Positions 43,941 to 56,189 of a DNA stretch of 64,000 nucleotides are shown piece after piece. Source of the stretch: Duganella sacchari (GTDB lineage: Bacteria; Pseudomonadota; Gammaproteobacteria; Burkholderiales; Burkholderiaceae_D); assembly GCF_900143065.1 (NCBI RefSeq), contig NZ_FRCX01000005.1, positions 248,001-312,000 on the forward strand, given 5' to 3'. How positions within the stretch are numbered: position 1 is the first letter of the stretch; the number at the start of each line of letters is the position of its first letter. Both the position numbers and the translations under genes were made by a program. The notes below the pieces were generated by a model. The model saw nothing but the letters and a program-made list of their open reading frames with translations, was not told the DNA's origin and did not search any database.

Positions 43941-45686
43941 ATGACACTCTCCGACCTCAATAGCTGCGACGCCGCCACTTTCGTTGAACGCCTGCGCGGC
44001 ATCTACGAGCATTCACCGTGGATACCGGAACGCGCTGCCGCACAACGGCCATTCAACAGCGTCACCGCATTGAAGCAGGCCATGCAGACTGTGGTCAGCA
44101 ACGCCACGCTGGATGAACAACTGGGCCTGATCCGCGCCCACCCAGAACTGGCAGGCAAAGCTGCGGTGGCCGGCCAGCTGACGGCGGAATCGACCAGCGA
44201 ACAAGCCAGGTCGGGGCTGCACCTTTGCAGTGCGGAGGAATTCGCCACGCTGCACCAGTTGAATGCGGACTACAACGCCAGATTCGGTTTCCCCTTCATC
44301 CTCGCCGTCAAGGGTCCCACCGGACAAGGCCTGACGCGCCAGAGCGTGATCGCCACCTTTACGCGCCGCCTGAAAAACCAGCGCGCCGATGAAATCGCCG
44401 AGTGCCTACGCCAGATCAAGCGCATCGCCGAAATCCGCATCAACGACCTGCTGGCCGTGCAGCTGGAATTCGGCCCCACCATCATGCAATGGTGCGAGAC
44501 GATCGGCGCATGGAGCGACGACGAGGACGCACTGACCTGCGCCTACATGACACCGGCGCACCGCAAGACGGCTGCCCAGCTGCTGGACTGGATGCGCGAA
44601 GCCGGCATGGATGCGCACATCGATGCCGTCGGCAATGTGGTCGGCGTCTACCGTTCCGACGCGGCAAACGCCAAAACGCTGATAACCGGCTCGCACTACG
44701 ACACCGTGCGTAACGGCGGCAAGTACGACGGTCGCCTCGGCATTCTGCTGCCGATCGCCATTGCGCGCAGCCTGCATGCGCGCGGCGAAAAACTGCCCTT
44801 CAATCTGGAGATCATCGGCTTTGCAGAGGAAGAAGGCGTACGCTTCAAGAGCACCTTCCTCGGCAGCACCGCCGTTACCGGGCACTTTGATCTGTCGCTG
44901 CTGCACCAGACGGATGCCGATGGCGTCAGCATGCGCGATGCGCTGCTGGCTGCGGGCCACGATGTCGCGCGTATTCCCGCGATTGCCCGCAATCCGGCTG
45001 ACCTGCTGGGTTTTGTGGAAGTCCATATCGAACAAGGCCCCGTGCTGCTGCAACGCGATCTGGCGCTGGGCGTGGTCACCGCCATTGCCGGCAGCTCGCG
45101 CTACCTGGTCGATCTCACCGGCCTGGCCAGCCACGCCGGCACCACGCCAATGAGCATGCGCAAAGACGCTGCTGCTGCAGCAGCGGAGATTGTGCTGCTG
45201 GTTGAACAGCGCTGTGCGCAAGCCCCCTCGCTGGTCGGCACTGTCGGTCAGTTGCAAGTGCCCGGAGGTTCGGTCAACGTGATTCCCGGCGCCTGCAAGC
45301 TGTCGCTGGATATCCGCGCGGCCGACGACGCTGTGCGTCTCGCAGCAGTGAAGGATGTACTGGACGGCATCGCCGCTATTTGCGCACGCCGTCAGATCGA
45401 ATGCAGCATCGAGCAGATCGTCGATGCCAGCGCGGCGCCATGTGCAGCGCGCCTGATGCAGCAATTCGGCGCTGCGATAGAACGTGCCGACCTGCCGCGC
45501 TTCGATCTCTTGTCCGGCGCCGGTCACGACGCGATGGCCATGGCCGCCATCACCGATGTCGCCATGCTGTTCACGCGCTGCGGCAACGGCGGCATCAGCC
45601 ACAATCCGCTGGAGACCATGACGGCTGACGATGCCGACATCGCCGCCCGCGTGCTGCTGGACTTCCTGCGCAGCTACGCAGCCTGA
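43941..45686 (+). CDS. Fusion: OHCU decarboxylase (UraD) + allantoate amidohydrolase (AllC)
   Basis: A 581-aa two-enzyme fusion. Residues about 1-168 are UraD: RAHPELAGKAA with catalytic H67, then FGFPFILAVKG. Residues about 172-581 are a Zn amidase of the AllC/carbamoylase type: GSHYDTV (H252), KYDGRLG (D263), FAEEEG (E297/E298), EVHIEQG (H362), and a late ISHNPLE histidine. It would convert OHCU to allantoin and hydrolyse allantoate, two non-consecutive steps with allantoinase between them. Two adjacent ATGs exist; 43941 is favoured by GGAG six bases upstream. Confidence 0.9.
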   Translation: MTLSDLNSCDAATFVERLRGIYEHSPWIPERAAAQRPFNSVTALKQAMQTVVSNATLDEQLGLIRAHPELAGKAAVAGQLTAESTSEQARSGLHLCSAEEFATLHQLNADYNARFGFPFILAVKGPTGQGLTRQSVIATFTRRLKNQRADEIAECLRQIKRIAEIRINDLLAVQLEFGPTIMQWCETIGAWSDDEDALTCAYMTPAHRKTAAQLLDWMREAGMDAHIDAVGNVVGVYRSDAANAKTLITGSHYDTVRNGGKYDGRLGILLPIAIARSLHARGEKLPFNLEIIGFAEEEGVRFKSTFLGSTAVTGHFDLSLLHQTDADGVSMRDALLAAGHDVARIPAIARNPADLLGFVEVHIEQGPVLLQRDLALGVVTAIAGSSRYLVDLTGLASHAGTTPMSMRKDAAAAAAEIVLLVEQRCAQAPSLVGTVGQLQVPGGSVNVIPGACKLSLDIRAADDAVRLAAVKDVLDGIAAICARRQIECSIEQIVDASAAPCAARLMQQFGAAIERADLPRFDLLSGAGHDAMAMAAITDVAMLFTRCGNGGISHNPLETMTADDADIAARVLLDFLRSYAA

Positions 45687-46585
45687 TCGCGCACGTACTG
45701 GCGCGGCGAGCATCCCATCACGCGCTTGAAGGCTGTACTGAAAGCGCTGTCCGATTCATAGCCCAGTGCCTGCGAGATCGCCGATACCGGCTGGTTCGAA
45801 TGCACCAGCCGGTCGCCCGCCAGCAGCATGCGCCAGCGCGTCAGGTATTCCATCGGCGAGGTGCCGACGGTCTGCTTGAACTTCAGGGCCAATGTGGAGC
45901 GCGACATTCCGACATGCTGCGCCAGACTCTCCAGCGTCCAGCGCTGCGCAGGCTCCGCATGCAGCGCGCCAATGGCGCCACCGATCTGCGGATCGGCCAG
46001 CGCATACAGCCAGCCCACGCCACTGCCCTCTGCCTCCGCCAGCACCAGACGTAAAGCCTGCACCAGCATCATGTGCGCCATGTGCTGCGCGATCAGCACA
46101 TGGCCGGGCCGCTGCTCGCGCAGCTCGGCCGCCAGGCGCTGCAGCGACCAGCGCAGCGTTTCGCGGTCCGTATCCTTGTGCACGTGGGCGATGGGCGGCA
46201 GTGCCTCCAATAGCACGCTGGTGTGCTTGCCATGGAAAACAAAGTGGCCGCCGACGATCATGCAGCCGCCGCCATCGTTGATGATGCCGATGCCGCCCAC
46301 GCGCCGCCGGTGCAGCAGCTCCAACGCATTCACGGGCGGCAGTGACAGATCGCTGGCGAGGCGGAATGCACGGCCGCGCGGCAGCAGGAAGCAGTCACCG
46401 GCTTTCAGGCGCACCGGTTCTGGCACATCCTCCACCGCCAGCCAGCACTCGCCGTTCACCACGGCGTAGCACTTGATGCCCTCCGGGCGATGGAACTGCA
46501 GCGCCCAGTCACCGGCGGCATCAAAGCCGCCTGCCATATAGCTGCGCGGCTTCAGCAGCGACAGCACGTCTGATAGTGGATCCAT
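45674..46585 (-). CDS. AraC-family regulator with cupin-type sensor
   Basis: A 303-aa regulator: N-terminal cupin-like ligand domain (ECWLAVEDVPEPVRLKAGDCFLLP), C-terminal double HTH (TLESLAQHVGMSRSTLALKF; PVSAISQALGYESDSAFSTAFKR). Typical of AraC repressors next to SDR/oxidoreductase genes. Divergent from the NAD(P)-binding reductase at 46684, its likely target; convergent with uraD-allC (13-bp overlap). Confidence 0.92.
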   Translation of the reverse strand: MDPLSDVLSLLKPRSYMAGGFDAAGDWALQFHRPEGIKCYAVVNGECWLAVEDVPEPVRLKAGDCFLLPRGRAFRLASDLSLPPVNALELLHRRRVGGIGIINDGGGCMIVGGHFVFHGKHTSVLLEALPPIAHVHKDTDRETLRWSLQRLAAELREQRPGHVLIAQHMAHMMLVQALRLVLAEAEGSGVGWLYALADPQIGGAIGALHAEPAQRWTLESLAQHVGMSRSTLALKFKQTVGTSPMEYLTRWRMLLAGDRLVHSNQPVSAISQALGYESDSAFSTAFKRVMGCSPRQYVRDQAA

Positions 46586-46683
46586 GATTTCAGGACGAAT
46601 ACAAAGAAAGTACGGATTCTACAGCATTGATCGTCTGATTTCTGAACCGTATCATGCACATCATCCAACCAAGGAGATATGCA

Positions 46684-47577
46684 ATGAAAGTATTCGTAAC
46701 AGGAGCAACCGGCTGGGTAGGTTCGGCCGTCATTCAGGAATTACTGGGCGCAGGCCACGACGTTCTGGGCATGGCCCGCACGGATGAGGGAGCGGAAACG
46801 CTGGCACGCCGCGGCATCGCCGTGCATCGCGGCGAGCTGTCGGACCTGGACAGCCTGGTCGCCGGCGCCCGCGCTTGCGATGGCGTGATCCACACGGCCT
46901 TCATCCACGACTTCAAGGACTTCAACGCCGCTGGCGAAACCGACCGCGCCGCCATCGCCGCCATGGGCGATGCACTGGCCGGCACCGGCAAGCCATTGGT
47001 CACGACCTCCGCCAGCGCCTTGCTGAAGCACGGCGTTACCGGCAGCGAGAACGATGGTCCCGATCCGCAAGGCCCGGCGCAGCATCGCACAGCGTCGGAG
47101 GCACAGACGCTGTCGTTAGTCGAGCGCGGCGTACGGGCCACGCTGGTACGCCTGCCCCCATCGGTGCATGGTGATGGCGATTACGGCTTCGTACCGCGCC
47201 TGGTCGATATCGCCCGCGCCAAAGGTATGTCGGCCTACATCGGCGAAGGCCGGAACCGCTGGCCGGCAGTGCACCGCTTCGACGCGGCGCGGCTATATCG
47301 CCTGGCGCTGGAACTTGGCGTCGCCGGCAAGCGCTATCATGCGGTCGGCGAACAAGGCATCGCCGCGCGCGATATCGCGGCGGCTATCGGCAAGGGATTG
47401 AATCTGCCGGTGGTCAGCGTTGGCCCGGCCGAAGCGGCGGACCACTTTGGTTTCCTGGGACGCTTTTTTGCTGCCGACTGCCCGGCAGACAGCACGCTGA
47501 CGCAGCAGCAGCTGGGCTGGTCGCCTACTGGCCTGGCGCTGATCGAGGATATGGCGCAGCACTACTTCCAAGGCTGA
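46684..47577 (+). CDS. Atypical SDR-family NAD(P)-binding protein
   Basis: A 297-aa Rossmann protein of the extended/atypical SDR group: VFVTGATGWVGSAV at the N-terminus, GVIHTAF, then a C-terminal substrate region. The catalytic YxxxK pair is not evident (TTSASALLKHG in that place), so it may be an NmrA-like binder or reductase. AAGGAG lies well before the ATG. Probably regulated by the divergent AraC protein, an arrangement common in proteobacteria. Overlaps the TPR gene 3' end by 53 bp, convergent. Confidence 0.85.
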   Translation: MKVFVTGATGWVGSAVIQELLGAGHDVLGMARTDEGAETLARRGIAVHRGELSDLDSLVAGARACDGVIHTAFIHDFKDFNAAGETDRAAIAAMGDALAGTGKPLVTTSASALLKHGVTGSENDGPDPQGPAQHRTASEAQTLSLVERGVRATLVRLPPSVHGDGDYGFVPRLVDIARAKGMSAYIGEGRNRWPAVHRFDAARLYRLALELGVAGKRYHAVGEQGIAARDIAAAIGKGLNLPVVSVGPAEAADHFGFLGRFFAADCPADSTLTQQQLGWSPTGLALIEDMAQHYFQG

Positions 47578-48916
47578 GCAGCGCCGATGCCACATCGGCG
47601 ATCACTGGCGCCCAGCCGCCGCCATGCGGCTGGCGGAACAGGCGCATGGATGGATACCATGGCGTATCGCCACGGCCGGCCATCCAGCGCCAGTCGCAGC
47701 GATAATCGGGCAGCAGCAGCCAGCACGGCTTGCCCAATGCCCCCGCCAGATGTGCGACAGCGGTATCCACGCTGATGACCAGATCGAGGTTGGCGATTAC
47801 CGCCGCCGTCTCCGCAAAATCCGCCAGCTGCGGACCGACGGCATGCAGCGGCATGCCTGACGGCGGCATCAAGGCCTCTTCCTCACCGGGGCCTTTTTGC
47901 AAACTGACGAAGTCCACGCCGTTTGCCGCAGCCAGCGGCGCGAGCGCCATCAGCGACGGCAACGAGCGGTCGGCATCGTTCTCGAAATTGACATTGCCGC
48001 GCCACGCCAGGCCAACGCGCAAGCCGCCCTGTGGCAGCACTTCGCGCCAGCGTGCCACCAGATCCGGTTCAGCGTGCAGGTAAGGCACGCCGGCCGGAAT
48101 GGTGCTCATCGCGGTATGGAACAAGCAGGGCAGACGCATGGGACGCGTCCAGTAATCCCAGGCAGCCGGCAATGTCTCGCCCAGCGCATGCAGCTGATCG
48201 ACGCCAGGCAGCGTGGCCAGCAAGCGTACGAGACCCGGATGGCAAACCACATCGACACGGGCAGCACCGCGCGCCTTTAACTGTGGCACGTAGCGGCAAA
48301 AATGAATCATGTCGCCATGGCCAGCTTCCAGGCCCAACACGATGGACTTGCCATCCAGCGGTTCGCCTTCCCAGAAAGAACAGTCAAACGACAGCGGGAA
48401 CTGATCGAATTGCCAGCGCGCTTCCAGCATGCGCCAGCCTTCTTCAAAGCGCGCCTGTCTCAACAGCAGATAGCTCAGGTTGAACTGCGCGCGCGCATGC
48501 TGCGGGTCCAGCGCAAGCGCCTGCCGGTAGCAGGCCTCTCCTTCGGCTTCCCGATGTGTACACACCATCAGCACTCCCAGCTGGCTCCATGCCGAAGGCG
48601 ACTCGGGCTCCAGCTCAATGGTGGTTCGCATCGCCAGTTCAGCTTCGGCAAAGCGCTTTTCCTTTAACATCAATGCGCCCAGATTCTGGTGAAGCTGCGC
48701 ATGATCCGGCATCAGCGCTATCGCCTGGCGATAGTGGAACTCCGCTTCCGCATTGGCGCCCTGCTGCTCCTTGAGAAATCCCAGATTGGCGCGCGCTGCG
48801 GCATGCCATGACTGTAGCGCCAACGCTTGCAGATAACAGTCCTCCGCAGCGGCAAAGTCGCCTGCGGCCATATGGTGGTTTGCGTCGAGATAGGCTTGCT
48901 GGGAATCGGTATGCAT
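47525..48916 (-). CDS. TPR-containing glycosyltransferase-like protein
   Basis: A 463-aa protein. About four TPR units cover residues 10-150 (A.ANLGFLKEQQG, QNLGALMLKEKRFAEAE, SQLGVLMVCTHREAEGE, FNLSYLLLRQARFEEG). The rest is a GT-B-like domain (VGLAWRGNVNFENDADRSL, FVSLQKG, LVISVDTAVAHLAGALGKP), the C-terminal lobe shared with heptosyl/O-GlcNAc-type transferases. Its ATG overlaps the stop of the c-di-GMP protein by one base, so translation is coupled. Acceptor unknown. Confidence 0.85.
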   Translation of the reverse strand: MHTDSQQAYLDANHHMAAGDFAAAEDCYLQALALQSWHAAARANLGFLKEQQGANAEAEFHYRQAIALMPDHAQLHQNLGALMLKEKRFAEAELAMRTTIELEPESPSAWSQLGVLMVCTHREAEGEACYRQALALDPQHARAQFNLSYLLLRQARFEEGWRMLEARWQFDQFPLSFDCSFWEGEPLDGKSIVLGLEAGHGDMIHFCRYVPQLKARGAARVDVVCHPGLVRLLATLPGVDQLHALGETLPAAWDYWTRPMRLPCLFHTAMSTIPAGVPYLHAEPDLVARWREVLPQGGLRVGLAWRGNVNFENDADRSLPSLMALAPLAAANGVDFVSLQKGPGEEEALMPPSGMPLHAVGPQLADFAETAAVIANLDLVISVDTAVAHLAGALGKPCWLLLPDYRCDWRWMAGRGDTPWYPSMRLFRQPHGGGWAPVIADVASALLSLGSSAAPYPRSAPGQ

Positions 48917-50592
48917 CAATAACGTGCGATGAACGCCACCAGTTCGTTGTACGGCAGCGGTTTGCTGAACAAATAGCCTTGATAATAATGGCAGCCTTCT
49001 TCCGTGACAAATGCCAGCTGTTCGGCCGTCTCCACCCCCTCCGCCAGCACCGACATCTCCAGCGTCTTACCCAGCGCGACGATCATGCGGACGATGGCGG
49101 CGCCGTGGCCGCCCCTGGAGGCGTCCCAGATGAAGGAGCGGTCGATCTTGAGCTGGGATATCGGCAGCCGGTGCAGATAGGATAGCGACGAATAGCCTGT
49201 GCCGAAATCATCGACTGCAAAGCGCACACCTGCCGCGCGCAGGCGCTGCATCTTCTCCACCGTGCCTTCCACGTCCTTGAGCAACAGGCTTTCGGTCAGT
49301 TCAAGCCGCAGCCGGTCTGGCCGCGCGCCAGTCTGCGACAGTGCCGCCAGCACCTGCTCGACAAAGTCAGGCCGGTGAAACTGGATGGCGCTGACATTGA
49401 CGGCCACCTCCAGCGAGGCGGTACGCTGATCGTTCGCCCAGCGTGACAACAGACGGCAGGCCTCCGTCAGCACCCAGCGTCCGAGCGGCAGTATCATGTT
49501 GGTGTCTTCCGCGACCGGAATGAATTCAATCGGAGAAATCAGGCCGCGCTCTGGATGGCGCCAGCGCACCAGTGCTTCCACGCCGGCCAGCTCTCCCGTC
49601 ATCCCCGCCAGTGGCTGATAATGCAGTTCAAATTCCTGATTGGCCAACGCCCGGCGCAAGTCAGCCTCCATCGCAGCACGTGCCGATACCCGCGACTGCA
49701 TCACCGGATCAAAGAAACAGATGGCGCTGCGGCCGGCTGCCTTGGCCTGATACATCGCCAGGTCGGCGCGCTGCAATATCTCCTCGATGCCTGCCGTCTC
49801 GCGGCCAAACAGTGCGACGCCGATGCTGGCTGACGTGTAATGCTCCGTGCCCGCTACCTCAAACGGTGCTTGAAATGCCAGTAGCAGCTTGGACGAAATC
49901 TCCTGCGCCTGCGCCTCCGCATTAGCGCCCAAGTCTTCCAGCAGTACGACAAACTCGTCGCCACCAAAGCGCGCCACAGTATCGCAACTGCGCACGGCAT
50001 CGTTAAAGCGGTCCGCCACCAGTTGCAGCAGCGTGTCGCCCTTGTCATGGCCGCGCGTGTCGTTGATATTCTTGAAGTTATCCAGATCGATAAACAAGGT
50101 GGCGCCCACGCGGCCAGTACGCCGGCCCAGGGCGAGCGCGTGCTCCATGCGGTCCAGCAGCAGCTGGCGATTGGGCAGGCCGGTCAGCTTGTCGTAAAAG
50201 GCCAGGCGATGGATCTCCGCTTCGGTCGCCTTGCGGTCGCTGATATCGCGGAAGTAAATGGTCAACCCTTCTTCCGACGGGTAGGCGCGGATCTCGGTCC
50301 ACAGATCCAGCGGAGCATAGTGCTCCTCAAACGTGACGGGGGTATTGGTTTCTATGGCTTTGTGATACGCGCGGTAGTAGGGACCACCCACCGCTTCCGG
50401 GAACACGTCCCACACGCTGCGGCCAGTGACATCGCCGCGTTTCACCTTGGTCAGCCGCTCGGCATTGCCGTTCATGTAGCGGATTTCCCAGTGATGACCC
50501 AGCATCAGGACTGCATCCGAGATGCTTTCCAGCGTGGCCGTCAGGACAGCTGCCTGCAGCGCTTCCGCATGAGATTCGTGTGGTCCTTGCAT
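48916..50592 (-). CDS. PAS-GGDEF-EAL cyclic-di-GMP protein
   Basis: A 558-aa signalling protein without membrane helices. PAS domain (about 15-125), GGDEF domain with intact FGGDEF and an inhibitory RSCD motif five residues before it, then an EAL domain with EALVRW, NVSAIQF, ELTES, DDFGTGYSSL, KIDRS and EGVET. Both cyclase and phosphodiesterase motifs look active, so net activity cannot be predicted. It is immediately followed by the coupled TPR glycosyltransferase gene. Confidence 0.94.
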   Translation of the reverse strand: MQGPHESHAEALQAAVLTATLESISDAVLMLGHHWEIRYMNGNAERLTKVKRGDVTGRSVWDVFPEAVGGPYYRAYHKAIETNTPVTFEEHYAPLDLWTEIRAYPSEEGLTIYFRDISDRKATEAEIHRLAFYDKLTGLPNRQLLLDRMEHALALGRRTGRVGATLFIDLDNFKNINDTRGHDKGDTLLQLVADRFNDAVRSCDTVARFGGDEFVVLLEDLGANAEAQAQEISSKLLLAFQAPFEVAGTEHYTSASIGVALFGRETAGIEEILQRADLAMYQAKAAGRSAICFFDPVMQSRVSARAAMEADLRRALANQEFELHYQPLAGMTGELAGVEALVRWRHPERGLISPIEFIPVAEDTNMILPLGRWVLTEACRLLSRWANDQRTASLEVAVNVSAIQFHRPDFVEQVLAALSQTGARPDRLRLELTESLLLKDVEGTVEKMQRLRAAGVRFAVDDFGTGYSSLSYLHRLPISQLKIDRSFIWDASRGGHGAAIVRMIVALGKTLEMSVLAEGVETAEQLAFVTEEGCHYYQGYLFSKPLPYNELVAFIARY

Positions 50593-50661
50593 GTTGGTAG
50601 CCGGTGCGCTCTGATCTGAGCAAATAGTATGCGCTCCGGCTGTGCTGCGGTCAAACGCGCA

Positions 50662-51888
50662 TCACACCACGCGTGCGCGCTCCAGCATCGCGTGCAGCAG
50701 GACATTGCATCCCGCCTCAAGGTGTTCGGCCTTGGCGTCCTCGATTTCGTTATGGCTGATGCCATCCTTGCAGGGCACGAAGATCATGCCCGCTGGCGCC
50801 AGGCGCGCCGCATAGATGGCGTCATGGCCAGCGCCGGACACCACATCCATGGTCGAGTAACCCAGTTTGGCAGTGGCGTTGCGCACCGCGTCCACGCATT
50901 CGGGATGGAACGGGCAAGGCGGATAATAAGACACGCGCTCAATCGAAATCTTCAAGCCCGTTTCGCTGCGGGTCTTGTCGATAAAAGCCAGCATCTCGCC
51001 ATGCATGGTGTTGAGCAGTTCATCGTTCACATTGCGCAGGTCGATACTGAATTTGACTTCTCCCGGAATGACGTTGCGGCTGTTCGGGAACAGCTGCACC
51101 ATGCCCACCGTGCCACGGCCATAGGGCGGATAGCGGTTGGCGATGGCGACGACTTCCTGCATGATCCTGGTCGAGACTTGCAGCGCATCTTTGCGCAGAT
51201 GCATCGGCGTGGGACCTGCATGCGCCTCCATGCCGGTGACCACGCAGTCGTACCACGAAAGACCCATCACCGCAGGCACCACGCCGATGACCTTGTCGGC
51301 ATCCTCCAGCACCGGCCCCTGCTCGATGTGGGTTTCAAAATAAGCGCCGATGGGATGATCGCCGGGCACCTGCGGACCTTTGTAGCCGATGCGCTCCAGT
51401 TCTTCGCCGACCGACTTGCCGTCAACATCGCGTGCAGCGTAAGCAGTCTCCAGACTGAACGCGCCACAGAAGACGCCAGAGCCCATCATCACCGGCACGA
51501 AGCGCGAGCCTTCTTCATTGGTCCAGAAGGCGACTTCAATCGGCGCCTCGGTTTTGATTTTGAGATCGTTGAGCGTACGCACCACCTCAAGGCCGGCCAG
51601 CACGCCGTAATTGCCATCGAACTTGCCGCCAGTCGGCTGCGTATCGATATGGCTGCCCGTCATTACGGGCGGCAGCGCGTTGTTCGTGCCATCGCGGCGC
51701 ATGAAGACATTGCCGATCTGGTCGATCGTGATGGACAGGCCAGCCTCCCTGGCCCAGCCGACGACCAGATCGCGGCCCTGCTTGTCGAGGTCCGTCAGCG
51801 CCAGGCGTTTCACGCCGCCCTTTTCCGTCGCGCCGATTTTGGCCAGTTCCATCAGCGATGCCCACAGGCGGTCACCATTAATTTTCAT
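50662..51888 (-). CDS. Zn-dependent N-carbamoyl-beta-alanine amidohydrolase (beta-ureidopropionase)
   Basis: Splits N-carbamoyl-beta-alanine to beta-alanine, CO2 and ammonia in the reductive pyrimidine pathway. The 408-aa M20-type carbamoylase has GSHIDT (H80), KFDGNYG (D91), TNEEGSRF (E125/E126) and IEQGPVL. GGAG precedes the ATG. Last gene of the operon, 10 nt after hydA. The beta-ureido substrate is inferred from hydA and preTA in the operon; the fold is shared with allantoate amidohydrolases. Confidence 0.9.
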   Translation of the reverse strand: MKINGDRLWASLMELAKIGATEKGGVKRLALTDLDKQGRDLVVGWAREAGLSITIDQIGNVFMRRDGTNNALPPVMTGSHIDTQPTGGKFDGNYGVLAGLEVVRTLNDLKIKTEAPIEVAFWTNEEGSRFVPVMMGSGVFCGAFSLETAYAARDVDGKSVGEELERIGYKGPQVPGDHPIGAYFETHIEQGPVLEDADKVIGVVPAVMGLSWYDCVVTGMEAHAGPTPMHLRKDALQVSTRIMQEVVAIANRYPPYGRGTVGMVQLFPNSRNVIPGEVKFSIDLRNVNDELLNTMHGEMLAFIDKTRSETGLKISIERVSYYPPCPFHPECVDAVRNATAKLGYSTMDVVSGAGHDAIYAARLAPAGMIFVPCKDGISHNEIEDAKAEHLEAGCNVLLHAMLERARVV

Positions 51889-51898
51889 CTCGGACTCC

Positions 51899-54788
<2,890 letters not shown>

Positions 54789-54855
54789 GGGGCGTTCTCC
54801 AAAGGGTTAATGTATCCGTCCACCACAGCAAGTTCCGTACCTTTAGGCCTGCGCC

Positions 54856-54884
54856 ACCCGCACTGCGCTGCGCCGCAGGCGGGT
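54856..54884 (-). promoter_or_regulatory. GC-rich hairpin in the preA/NCS1 intergenic gap
   Basis: ACCCGC...GCGGGT with inner CTGCG...CGCAG forms an 11-bp stem with one bulge. No T-tract follows in the direction of transcription, so it is more likely an mRNA-processing or expression-tuning structure than a terminator. Confidence 0.35.
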
Positions 54885-54899
54885 AGCGGCATGCAGCCA

Positions 54900-56189
54900 T
54901 CACGCCGTCTCTGCAACCCTTTCCGCGCGTGGATTGCGCGGATCCTGCGTCCAGTTCATATATGGCTTGCCGTTATCCTGCGGCACCATCGTGATGCAGC
55001 CCTGCACCGGACAGGTGATCTCGCATAGATTACACCCAACGCACTCCTCCTTGATGACTTCATAGGTCCGCACGCCACTTGCCTCGTCGATGAGCTGTGC
55101 AATCGACTGGTGCGAGGTATCCTCGCACGCCACGTAACAGCGGCCGCACTTGATACAGTCGTCCTGGTTGATCTGCGCGATCACCTGGTAGTTCATGTTG
55201 AGGTATTTCCAGTCGGTGGTGTTGGGTACCGCCTTGCCGGAAAACTCGCTGATGCTCTTGTAGCCTTTTTCGTCCATCCAGCGCGACAGGCCATCCTTCA
55301 TCTCTTCAACGATGCGGAAACCATGCAGCATCGCTGCCGTGCAGACCTGCACACAGCCCGAGCCCAGGGCGATGAACTCTGCCGCATCGCGCCAGTTGCC
55401 GATGCCGCCGATGCCGGAGATCGGCAAACCGGCCGTCTGCGGATCGCGTGCAATCTCCGCCACCATGTTCAGCGCGATCGGCTTCACGGCCGAGCCGCAA
55501 TAGCCGCCGTGCGTGCTGGCGCCGCCGACAACAGGGAATGCCACCATCTGGTCCAGGTCCAGATGGGTAATCGAGTTGATGGTGTTGATGAGCGAAACCG
55601 CATCCGCACCGCCGGCCTTGGCCGCACGCGCTGGCGCACGCACGTCGGTGATGTTCGGCGTCAGCTTGACGATCACCGGCAGCCGGGTGTTCTGCTTGCA
55701 CCAGCGCGTCACCATCTCGACGTATTCCGGCACCTGGCCCACTGCCGCCCCCATGCCGCGTTCCGGCATACCGTGCGGGCAACCGAAATTGAGTTCGATG
55801 CCATCCGCACCCGTCGCTTCCACCAGTGGCAGGATATCGGCCCACAGCTTTTCTTCGCAAGGCAGCATCAGCGAAACGATGATGACGCGGTCCGGCCAGT
55901 CCTTCTTCACTTGCGTGATTTCCTGCAGATTGATTTCCAGCGAACGGTCGGTAATCAGCTCGATGTTATTAAAGCCGAGGACTTCACGGTTCTTGCCGTA
56001 GTGCGCCGAATAGCGTGACGAGACGTTGACGGCAGCAGGATCTTCACCCAGCGTTTTCCACACCACGCCGCCCCACCCTGCCTCAAATGCGCGCACCACG
56101 TTGTAGGCCTTGTCCGTTGGCGGCGCGGAGGCCAGCCAGAACGGATTGATGGATTTGATGCCGCAGAATTCTATGCTCAGGTCAGCCAT
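54900..56189 (-). CDS. preA: Dihydropyrimidine dehydrogenase subunit PreA
   Basis: FMN/iron-sulfur subunit that reduces uracil or thymine with electrons from PreT. The 429-aa protein has an FMN TIM-barrel (NFGCPHGMPERGMGA, GGYCGSAVKPIALNM) and two C-terminal 4Fe-4S motifs, CIKCGRCYVAC and CVGCNLCEITCPVQGC. It starts on the last base of preT (1-bp overlap). Confidence 0.95.
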   Translation of the reverse strand: MADLSIEFCGIKSINPFWLASAPPTDKAYNVVRAFEAGWGGVVWKTLGEDPAAVNVSSRYSAHYGKNREVLGFNNIELITDRSLEINLQEITQVKKDWPDRVIIVSLMLPCEEKLWADILPLVEATGADGIELNFGCPHGMPERGMGAAVGQVPEYVEMVTRWCKQNTRLPVIVKLTPNITDVRAPARAAKAGGADAVSLINTINSITHLDLDQMVAFPVVGGASTHGGYCGSAVKPIALNMVAEIARDPQTAGLPISGIGGIGNWRDAAEFIALGSGCVQVCTAAMLHGFRIVEEMKDGLSRWMDEKGYKSISEFSGKAVPNTTDWKYLNMNYQVIAQINQDDCIKCGRCYVACEDTSHQSIAQLIDEASGVRTYEVIKEECVGCNLCEITCPVQGCITMVPQDNGKPYMNWTQDPRNPRAERVAETA

